In this document: one piece after another, positions 1-9,700 of the stretch | How the letters are laid out: every line of letters starts with the position of its first letter | Position numbering within the stretch: position 1 is the stretch's first letter | NCBI GenBank assembly: GCA_025766275.1 | Contig: JAFKAC010000256.1 | Coordinates: 1-43,806, forward strand | Reading direction: 5' to 3' | DNA length: 43,806 nucleotides | DNA from: Lactarius indigo | Taxonomy: Eukaryota > Basidiomycota > Agaricomycetes > Russulales > Russulaceae | Translations under genes and position numbers: made by a program | Notes under the pieces: generated by a model | What the model saw: only the letters and a program-made list of their open reading frames with translations | What the model was told of the DNA's origin: nothing | The model's database searches: none

Positions 1-112
1 CATGTGCTGACCAGGAAAGAACAAGAGGCGTGCATATGGACTTTCATGTGAGGTGGCCGTGTAGATATGCCCCAAAAACTGTGGTTTTAATGATTGCTGC
101 ACTACGCGGAGA
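1..112 (+). repeat. Dispersed repeat, copy A
   Basis: This segment is recognisably similar to 15447-15550. Shared words include tgtgctgac-agg, a catatgg-ctttc-tgtgagg block, cgtgta-atat-cccc-aaaa and tttt-atgat. The two copies differ by many substitutions and small indels, so the duplication is old. Translated on the plus strand both give related short peptides with an R-C-(R/K)-Y-(A/T)-P-K core, so the repeat probably descends from a once-coding sequence, perhaps a mobile element. No terminal repeats or target-site duplications were seen. Confidence 0.6.
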
Positions 113-402
113 GATGGAGAGGAGCTAACATCGATAGCACCCTTCAGTAACAGGTAAATGATGACCCGTATAGTACACGCGAAGTAGGCCTGGGCCCACC
201 GCTCAAATTGACACTTTGGCACAGGCCGTCACAAGCGCTGGTAGAGCGGAGTTTCAATGGGGGGCGTGACATTGCGTACTTGCTTGCGGTTCGATGATGG
301 GGTGCCGTCTAGGGGACTACAGGTGTTGGGCTTGAACCCCACGAGCAGTATTTTGGCCCTTCCCCCCATCTTCCCTCTTACACGCGTTCTGCACAACTTG
401 TC

Positions 403-3400
403 ATGTCTAGGAAGTCCAGGAGAAGAAATAACTTTCGGGTTCCTGATCTTGAGGCTCTGCCTCAGGACGAAGGTGTGTATTATAACTCCCTGTACATACA
501 CGCTCTGCTCACCATTTGTTCATAGTGGTCAGACAGAGAGGAGCTAATGAAATGAGAATCCATACGTCCGGACGCAGCGGTAAAGTTTCGACAACCAGCG
601 GAAGTATCACACTAATGGTGCAAGCAGACCTCGAAGATCAGGCTGGCTCATCAACTCGGTCGCGGGCCCAGGCCCAGAAAGAAGGGCCCTCGGGTTCTGG
701 TGAGTTTTTTTTTTCGTATCGTAGCGATTTTGGATTTAACGTGTTACAAATAAACAGGTGACGATCATCAACCTGGCAACCGGAGAACTCCCAGCGACAC
801 CACTCAGTCGGTGCCCCCTCGGATGATTGGGGATTTTGACGGCAACGCCAATGCCTTCTGGTCTCTTCACATGAATGAAGCAAAGAGTCACGATGAAGCC
901 CGAATTCAATCCTTAAAAGATGATATGGGCAGTGTCCTCATATTTGTATGTATCCATATTCCCATACAGCATTTTCTGGCCTGAGCTGATATGCCGTCGC
1001 CCAGGCTGGTTTATTCTCCGTTTCTCTCGTCTCTTTCATCATCGATAAGATTCATGATCTTGAAGTCGATCCAGCGAAGCAAATGGTCTATTACCAACAA
1101 CAGAATAACGCCCTACTCGCCCAGATCTCTACCCAGGTCTCTTTCATCGCCCCACAGATCCCGATCCCTTACACTCCAACTCCAGATTATAAATATTCAC
1201 CAAACTCGTCCGATGTCCGGGTCAACGCTTTCTGGTTCATGAGCCTCGTGTTCAGCATTTCTGCCGCGCTCCTCGCGACGCTCGTTCAACAATGGATACG
1301 GGACTACATGCATGTATTTCAGCGGTACAGCAACCCCCTGAAGAGCGCGCGACTACGCCAGTATCTATACGAAGGCGCAGAGGGATGGTATATGCCAATG
1401 GTGGCGGAGTCTGTCCCAGGGCTTATCCATGTCTCTCTCTTCTTATTCTTCTTTGGACTCTGTGACTCTCTTTTGAATCTGAACACGACCATTGGCATCA
1501 CGACCATCGTTCCGATTGCCGTCTGCGGGTTACTTTACGTCTTGTCCATGTTCGCTCCGATTTGGGACCCCCAGTCACCATTTCAGACCCCATTCTCCGG
1601 CATGATCTGGTATCTGAGGCAGAAGGCGTTTCCACAACACTACTCGGATCGTGAATCTGGTGGAGCTCTCAAGAATGTGAGCCCGGACATGTCTACAGGG
1701 AAGGCGCAACTGGCGATGGAAGAGACCGAAGAACGCAAAGGTCGTGACGTCCAGGCAATCCGATGGTTGATCGATAACAGTACAGAGGACGACGAGGTGG
1801 AATCGTTTGCGATGACCATGCCTGGCACTTTCACCTCAGAGTGGGGCGTCGAAGTATGGAGAAAGGTTTCGGAAGTAAAGCGATATGAAGGCGCCAATTC
1901 CAGGCTGACTGACTTTACTGTCACATCGCAGACTGATGCAGGCCTTCGGTTGTCCACTCTACCATATCATGGTTCCCCACATCCACGGCGCACCTTTCAT
2001 CCTCGCACCCTCCTTCGTCCCTTCGGACGCATTCTTGGGACACGCACCGTGAATACCATCCCCCGCGACGTGATGATGGCCCAGTCAATACCTCCCACAC
2101 CGAACGACGCTCATGTAGTCAGGGATCTTGCCATCGATGATCTTTGCAAACGCGTACGGCATCTTCTCGGTACATGCCACAATCGCGGCCTATTCGCAAA
2201 CAAGGAATTGTGGCGCAAGCGTGCACGCGGATGCGTCGAAACGGTAGCGTTACTCGTGTTCTGTCCTAATGTCAAACTGGAACTGTTTGGAGATCTCGAA
2301 GACCTCGAAAGGCTACTCCACGAATTAGGCGAAACTGAGAAGATCCGTGATCTGTCAGCCGCGGGACCTGATGGGCCATTCGTCACACGCTGGATATGCC
2401 TATCCCTTGTGATCGTCACCCGGAGGATTTCAAGCCACGACATGATAAAATCGTATGCAGAATTGGCTATCGATTACCTTTCTAGGTTCCAAGTAGAAGA
2501 CGACGGGGAACAAACAAACAGTGATACTGTTGAAAAGCTACTCGAGATATCCCGAAGGATCGACAGTGACTTCGAGACCGCGAGCCAATTTTGTGTTTAT
2601 GAACTGAGAACGGCGTTCAGTCAAGGTCAAGTGGGAAGTACGGAAGATCAAGCCAGAGGAGTCCTAGCACGCGACTACGAGGCCGACATTTCCCGGCTTG
2701 AAAACGTCACCTCTGTGGTGGACGAGATGGAGCGCATCGATATGGCCGTCTCTGAAATTAACCGTATAGCCAAAAATGGGTTGAGTGTACACCTACCTGG
2801 TGTATCTTTCGACGAGTTCAAGGGGACAGGACTCATTCAGCCGATTCAATTCCTCAACTTTTTGGTTGCCGAAGGGCAAGAATCCACACCCCAGTTCGTA
2901 TTCCTGTGTCAGCGCCTTCGACTCTTATGCTCCTATGCCCCCAAATTGCGCGACATCATGGACGGACGAGGCGATGACGTTTACCAGGACGTCGTCGGGA
3001 GCCTAGGGAGCCTGTGGGACAATGCTGATCGCAGGCGGTCAGTCGTTGGTCAACAACATCTGATGGAACGACAGCTATGGCGCTTGCTGGACCTTCGTGA
3101 TGGTGGCGGCTTCGGATTTTCAGTTGAGGTTTTCTTTCTTGTGCTCGCACGACTATCATCGCCACAGGATACAAACACCGCCCTTTATATCAGAACGTTC
3201 AGAGCCATCACGTCCGGCTGGAGACAACACAGAGATTGCATTGGGACGCAGCGTGTGATTCTTAACTTGATCTGCGACATTGCTATTTGTGACCGTGGCA
3301 TCTTTTCTGAACCCACTTTCCCAGCAGACATCGCCAACGAGCTTCTGATACTATTTGAGAACATGATGGAGGGGCAGTCCGGTTCGCATCTTGACGATGC

Positions 3401-3509
3401 AATGGCGGAACTGCGGCTAGGTCCTCCATTGATTATTTACAATGACCCAGAGTTTTTCTCCAAAGCACGGGAAATTATCTACCGTTTGAGTGCTCGTGCA
3501 GCTCCATAG
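403..3509 (+). CDS. DUF6535 domain multi-pass membrane protein
   Basis: Proposed exons are 403-476, 533-699, 758-945 and 1005-3509, which sum to 978 codons including the stop. The last two introns (700-757, GTGAGT, and 946-1004, GTATGT) are secure: they join FWSLHMNEAKSHDEAR... to LIF|AGLF in frame, the usual start of a DUF6535 domain. The first intron and the ATG at 403 are less certain. Membrane segments are visible at LIFAGLFSVSLVSFII, FWFMSLVFSISAALLATL, a stretch around LIHVSLFLFFFGL, and TIVPIAVCGLLYVLSMF. The C-terminal 600 residues are soluble, helical and charged. DUF6535 proteins are strongly expanded in Agaricomycetes; their biochemical role is unknown. I see no frameshift in the large exon. 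Confidence 0.85.
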
Positions 3510-4170
3510 ACTTACGCGATGGCCGCTGGCGCCAGTAATACCAACAGTTTACTTTTTCAGATCAGAACATATTCATGAGGGACTGTTTGTCTAAATGTGC
3601 CGGTCATGTGAATTTACTGTAGCTAACACTATTCTCGATACCCTATTGCACAAGAAACAGAAAAAAAAAAGACAAAAAAAACAACAGAACATACACGAGC
3701 ACGTACTGCTAACATACCAGTTCACTTGGAAGACAAGTCACAGCCAGCAAGATAAATAACAAACGCGACGCAAACGACAGGGGGAGAAACTTGCCTCTGT
3801 CATAGAAACACAATAGGAGGATATCGGGATATTCAGCATAAGCAGACAGACATAAAACGTCAGTACTGGTCAGTAGATGACGTAACGAGGATGTGTGGTG
3901 CCGTCAAGAACTGCCGGGCCCGTATCGATGTATTTTTATTTTTATTTTTGGATCAGTTTATATTCCGGGATGCGCACGCGAGGTACAGACCGGTCGTAGT
4001 AAACTACAGTTATGAGAAAACGTGGTACGGGTGCCCCGAGTCATAAGTAAGGGAAGGCCGAGAAAGCAGACACACAAACAAACGAAACGGGAAAGCGTCA
4101 GGTTGAGCCGTGAGGCGCGTTAATAGGTGGGTCGAGACAACAAACGGAGAAGCATGAGGCAAGACGGACC
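3510..4170. other. Intergenic, no gene seen
   Basis: This is the 3' flank of the DUF6535 gene. It holds A-rich runs near 3660-3680 and a T-rich ATTTTT repeat near 3931-3948. No open frame with protein-like composition and no RNA gene was recognised. Confidence 0.6.
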
Positions 4171-4176
4171 CCTTAC

Positions 4177-5775
4177 CTAGTCGGGTTCGGGAGGCACATC
4201 GGGAGGGGGCGGACCGGATTCTGGACGGGACGCAGCACGCGACAATTGAAGGAACTGGAGCCGTGTCGATGTATTCCCAGGGCTTTCTGTGTTAAACATC
4301 GTTTGTACACAAGGTAGAGTAATTGACCGGATGAGAGTGCATTCAAGAACTCGGCTGGATCTGGCGAACCATACAAGTAAGGGAGAGGAGATGCAAGAGG
4401 GGACGGGCCCTGGGAAGTAACGTGTGTGTGCACGTGACCGCATCGTCGGGGAAGGCGTACCACGCCTTGCCGCCACCATCCACGCCAGTAAATGCGTCGT
4501 CGTCGTTATCTTCTTCTACCAGTGTTCGCGGCTCCACAGGCCCCTCCATGACAGTGAGATTGCGCATCATATCTACCCGTCCGCTCGCGGCCGTTTCTTG
4601 TTGGACGTCGCGGGGTAGGGATTGAGTGTTGGGACTCTCGAGCGTCGGTCCTTGTCCCGCGTCTCCCGCTTGAGTATTTCCTTCCGAGCGCACTCTTGCT
4701 CGTACACACAGCCTTCCATCCTGCTCTTGCTTCTACCGAACATCGCCTCGTAGACCGTGTTGAGGTATCGCACGGCAACGCCCCGCTGCTTCTCGAGGCT
4801 CTCGATCTTGAGGTCTTGCTTGGGTCCATCCGCCGCCGAGCACCAGGCGCTTGTCCTGTGGTTCCCGCGGCACGCGCTTGCTTTCCCCGTCGACGGTGAA
4901 CTCATCCTCCTCCCCAGAACCGACTCATCGCGGGACCTACACCATGGAGATGGGGGACGACTTGACAGGCAGCACGTCGGACAGTTCAGCCAGCGATGCG
5001 ACGCGCGACTGCAAGCTGCAGTCGCTGCCCGCATCTCAGGTGTCATCTGATAAGGATCGCTTTCCTCCAGTTTGCGCAAGGTGAGCATGTCAGGTCGGGG
5101 TAATCCATTCCCAAGACATGCCGCTTCTGCAGTTCGCTCGTAGAAAGCGATGCCCCGGATGGAAACCTTGTCGGGGTAGTATGTAAGGCGTGAATGGAGG
5201 GGAGTCGACATCTGGAAGACTACTCAGTGATGTGTTCGCTTTGTTGTGGGGGTGATGAGGCTTCCGATTGCGGGGGGGGCATTTGTTGCGCGTTGGACCT
5301 GAAATATGATCAAGAATGCGTTGAGATAAGATAAAATGCGCGGACGTACACCACCAATAAGACGAAGTACCCGACTTCCGAGAAGTGCGAGAGCGAGATG
5401 CCCTGCAAGGGGTACGGGTCAGTTGGACTGACCATCCTAGAGAAAGAGCGACAGTTTGAGGTGCGGGCGCTGGGGGTGAACGGGCTCGAGGTGCATGCGG
5501 GGATACTGCGCGGCGAGAGGGAGGCCGAATTCAGATCAAGCCTCGAGTGGGAGGTCCCATGCCAACTCTTCCGTTCGGCGTCGAGGGAATTTGGCAAAGA
5601 AAATAAAATCACAGAAACGCCGGGCAGCGTAGACGGAGTAAGGAGGGTCGGTGCAAGACAGATGACGGACTGAAGGCGCCAACGTCGCAAAGGAGCGCAG
5701 CCGAACGGGTGTGTGACTCTTTGATGCCGACGTGATCGGTCTGGAACGGAGGGACCGGGGTAGTGGATGAGGCAT
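4177..5775 (-). CDS. Unrecognised spliced gene or gene remnant
   Basis: No family is recognised. The minus strand has protein-like segments in changing frames. From 5775 there is an Arg/Ser-rich, acid-free start resembling a mitochondrial presequence (MPHPLPRSLRSRPITSAS). Next comes a short hydrophobic segment (VGYFVLLVV) before a GTACGT donor near 5355. Near 4790-4720 there is a helical stretch (LEKQRGVAVRYLNTVYEAMF). An acidic stretch near 4510 (TLVEEDNDDDAFTG) follows. A Pro-rich last exon ends PPPPDVPPEPD at the stop 4177-4179, after a probable acceptor near 4290. I could not join these into one frame without assuming indels. It could be one gene, two genes or a decaying copy. Confidence 0.3.
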
Positions 5776-5899
5776 TATCGGCGTCGAAGGAAAATTGAGT
5801 GACTGCGTCGGTTTACGTCCATGCCCTGGCGTCATGACTGTAATTGGCTCACTGCGGTCGCAAGTAGCCATACCTCTCGGCATGTTTCTGGACTCACAA

Positions 5900-6760
5900 A
5901 TTTATCTGCTCTGCACAAGCTCTGCCAAATGCCAAATGCATCATGTAGTAATTGGATCCTTCCCATGCAATATTTTCACAGGTGGTACCCTCACTGATTG
6001 GCATTTGCTTGGGCATTTGTGTTTTCACACTCATGGTGCAGGGAAGGGCATACCTTTACCCAACCCTGGAGAGCTGGAAGCATTGAAGAGTCTAGCAGAG
6101 AAGGGTAGAGGCTCAGGACCAAATGAGATGCCTAATGATCTAATGAGTATGCCTAAACATCTTTGAAAGGGTCCATGGCAATAAAGCCAAAAACATGACC
6201 AAGTATATCACATACAGCTCCACTACACAATTCCTGCTCAATTGAACCCAAACATTCCCTACCCCAATGCCTCTAATTGAAAAGCACTATTAACAAGTAT
6301 CCCAGTAAATAGAAGACTTGACAAACCAATATTTGTATCCACCAGAAAGCCTATAAATTGCCCAACAGTGTATCTATTAGAAGATTGGGGGAAATGTTCC
6401 CTGATTGTTGACATGATATTTGCTCCCTGACAGTCTGACTCTGCTTGAGTAAGAGCTGATCCAACTGGAGTACCAGAAAGGCACAAAACAGCTGCATGCT
6501 TGAAAATGAGAATGATTGCTAATTGAAATGTTAAATGTGCTGTAAAAAATAGGAAAGGCAAATACCCAGTCTCAAATGGTAGCTGTTGGCACTAGCAGGA
6601 TTGTACTGAGAAATATGGTAAGTGGAAGTAGTGAGAGCACATCACCATAATAAGAGAACAGCACCTCTGAAATGATTGAAAGAGACATAGCATGTGTTAT
6701 CTGGTGAAGTAAGAACCATAATTGACCAAGGATATAAAATACTTACAATCTAGATGTTCA
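5900..6760. other. AT-rich tract flanking the intron array
   Basis: Base composition becomes clearly AT-richer than in the neighbouring genes from about 5900, and the change fades into the first units of the tandem array near 7000. The minus strand carries the proposed terminal exon of the G-domain gene (6572-6700) and a 100-codon open stretch (6259-6561). On the plus strand an open stretch ends at 6166 with a peptide ending in PNDLMSMPKHL. No transposon ends were recognised. Different composition suggests a different origin or mutational history from the GC-richer part of the gene. Confidence 0.4.
6259..6561 (-). CDS. Hydrophobic open stretch, possible C-terminal continuation
   Basis: This is a 100-codon minus-strand frame rich in hydrophobic residues (FLFFTAHLTFQLAIILIF; GQFIGFLVDTNIGLSSLLF) that looks like membrane-spanning protein. 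It lies just downstream of, and one frame off, the terminal exon of the G-domain/micro-exon gene at 6572-6700. A single-base indel near the TTT at 6574-6578, or an unrecognised splice, would join them into one polytopic C-terminus. One-base slips are common in this window, so this is plausible but not shown. No family is recognised. Confidence 0.3.
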   Translation of the reverse strand: MPFLFFTAHLTFQLAIILIFKHAAVLCLSGTPVGSALTQAESDCQGANIMSTIREHFPQSSNRYTVGQFIGFLVDTNIGLSSLLFTGILVNSAFQLEALG

Positions 6761-9700
6761 ATGATAGACACTATCAGGAGACTTAAAAAGAAAAAGAGGC
6801 AGCACTCACACTCTGAAGAGACAGAAATGGGCCCAATCAGTGAAGTCAGCAAGAGATGGGAGGCACTCACATCCTAAAGAGTCAAAAAGGGTCTTCATAT
6901 ACAAGTGTGAAAGAAATCAAGTAGTAGGCACCCACCAACTGTAGAGCCAAGGGTGAACCCAGTCAACAGGCTCAAAAAGGTGCCCTAGACAACAGCCACT
7001 CACTTTCTGTAAAGCAAAGGGTACACTTGTCAGAGGTATGGAAAGGGAGTCAGAGATGGTAGCTGCTCACTTCCTGTAGTGCAAATGGTGGGCATGGTCA
7101 GCAAGCATCACAGCCAAGTGCAGGTTTAGTCAGTGGAATGGAAAGTGTGCTAGTGACTCACTTTCTGCGAAGTCAAGGGTGGACTTGGTAAGCGGGTTGG
7201 AAAGTATGCAAAAGACTGCAGTAACTCACCATCTGTGGAGCGAAGAGTGGTCATGATCTGCAGGTGAGAATATATCCGGGGACAGCAGCAACTTACTTGC
7301 TGCAGAGCGGGACATGACACTCGGTTAGCTTGAATGGATGCCAGAGACAGCCGTGCTCACAATCTACAAAGATGCGGTCAGTGGGGTTAAAAGGTAACCA
7401 GGGACAGCAGCCGCTCACCTTCTGCAGAGCCAATAGTGGGCCTAGTCAGCAGCAAACTTAAAAGGGAGCTAGGGACAGCAACGACTCACATGCTGCACGC
7501 CAGCTCAATTAGCGAGGTTGAAAGAGAGTCGGGGACAGCAGTCACTCACCTCCTACAGAACAGCAGGTGAGCCTGATCAACGGAGTCGAAAGGAATCCCG
7601 GGACAGTAATGACTCACCTCCTGCACAGCATAGGGAGAACTTGGTCAGCGTAAAAGAGGTATTAGGGACAGCGGCGACTCACAAACTGTAGAGCCAAGGG
7701 CGGGGCTAGTCAGGAGGCTCAAAGGGTGCCAGGAATAACGGTGACTCACGAACTGCAGAGCCAAGGGCGAACTCTGTCAGTAGGTTTGAGAGGCTGCGAT
7801 AGACAGCAACTCACTTTCTGCAAATTAAAGGGCAGGCTTGGTTAGTAGGCCTGGAGGTGCGAGGGACAGTAGCGGCTCACGTCCTACAAAGCCGAGGGTG
7901 GGATCAATCAGCGGACATATAAGCGTGCAAGGGATAGAAGTGACTGACGATCTGCAAAGCCAAGGTGGGCCTGGTCAGCGGGCTTGAAAGTGTACTAGAG
8001 TGTAGCCACTCACGTCCTGTAGAGCCAAGGACAGGCTTGGTCAGCGAGTTCAAGAGGCTAGGAACCAAAGCCGCTCACGTTCTACAAAGCCGAGAACAGG
8101 CTTGGTAAGTGGGTTTGAATGCATGCCAGGGACACCAGTAACTCACGTTCTACACAGCCGATGGCGAGTTTGGTCAGCGGGCTTGAGAAGGTGCTAGGTA
8201 CGATAACTCACCTCCTGCAGAGTTGAGAGCAGACCTGGTCAGTGGACTTGAAAATGTGATAGGGACAGTAGCTGCTTACAAACTGCAGAGCCGAGGGTAG
8301 CCTTTATCAGTAGTTTGAAAGCGTACCAGGGATAGCAGCGGCTCACACACTGCAGAGCCGAGATGGGCTTTATCAGCGGGCTTGAACGGACAGTAGCGAC
8401 TCACGTTCTGCAGCGCCGAGGGTAGGTTAAATCAGCGCGTTTGAAAGCGTGTCAGGGCACAGCAGCGACTCACACACTACAGGGTGGACGGTGGGCTTGA
8501 TCAGCGAGCTTAAAGGGACAGTAGCAACTCACAAGCTGCAGAGCCAGGGACAGGCTCTGTCAGCGGGTTTGAAAACGTGCCAGGGATAGCGGCAACGTAC
8601 ACACTGTAAAGCCGAGGGCAGACTTTGTCAGCCGGTTTGAAAGCGTGCCAAGGATGGCAGCGACTCACACACTACAGAGTGGAGGGCGGGTTTTGTGAGC
8701 GGGTTTGAAAGCGTGCCAGGGGATAGCAACAACTCACGGGCTACAAAGCCGATGGCAGGCTTTGTCAGTGGGTTTGGAAGTATGCCAGGGGATACTAGAG
8801 ACTCACAATCTGCAGAGCCGATGACAGGCTTTGTCAGCCGGTTTGAAAGCTTGCCGGGGATGCAGCGACTCACACACTATAGGCAGCCCTTGTCAGCAGG
8901 TTCAAAAGTATGCCAGGGATAGCAGACTCACAATCTGCAGAGCCGAGGGCAGGCACTGTCAGCAGGTTTAAAAGCGTGCTGGGGATAGCAGTGACTCACG
9001 GGCTGCAGAGCGAAGTGCAAGCTGTGTCAGCGGGTTTGAAAGCGTGTGGGGACAACAGCGACTCACACACTGCAGAGCCGAGGGCGGGCATTGTCAGCGG
9101 GTTTGAAAACGTGCCAGAGATAGCAGCAACTCACAAACTACAGAGCCGAGGGTAGGCTTCACATCAGCGGGTTTGAAAGCATGCCAGGGATAGCAGCAAC
9201 TTACACACTATAAAGCCCGAGGGCGGGCTCTGTCAGCGGGTTTGAAAGCGTGTCAGGGATAGTAGCGACTCACACACTACAGGGTCGAGGGCAGGCTTGG
9301 TGAGTAGGCTTGAAAGGGAGCTAGGGATAGTAGGCACTCACCAGCTGCAGAGCCGAGGGTTGGCCCGGTCAGCAGCCTTGAAACGGTGCTAGGGAAAGCA
9401 GCTACTTACACACTGCAGAGCGCCGAAGCCAGGCTTAGTGAGCGAGATTGAAAGGGCGCCAGAGATAGCAGGCACTCACACACTGCAGAGCCAAGTGTCG
9501 GCGTGATCAGCGGGCTTGAAGACGAGCCAGAGACGACAGCAGCTTACCACCTGCAGAGGCGATGGTGAACTTGGTCAGTAGACTTGACAGAACGGACACT
9601 AGCCACTCACAAGCTGCAGAGGCGACGGCGGTCTTGGTCAGAGCCCTCGAAAGGGAGCCAGGGATAACAGCCACCTACAAGCTACAGAGCCGAGGGCAGA

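Noticed and set aside
8628..9155. Plus- and minus-strand open frames through the tandem units (also near 9562, 10435, 11150, 11704 and 11990)
   Set aside because: They are repeats of the intron sequence translated, with no conserved frame from unit to unit. Unit length is not a fixed multiple of three.
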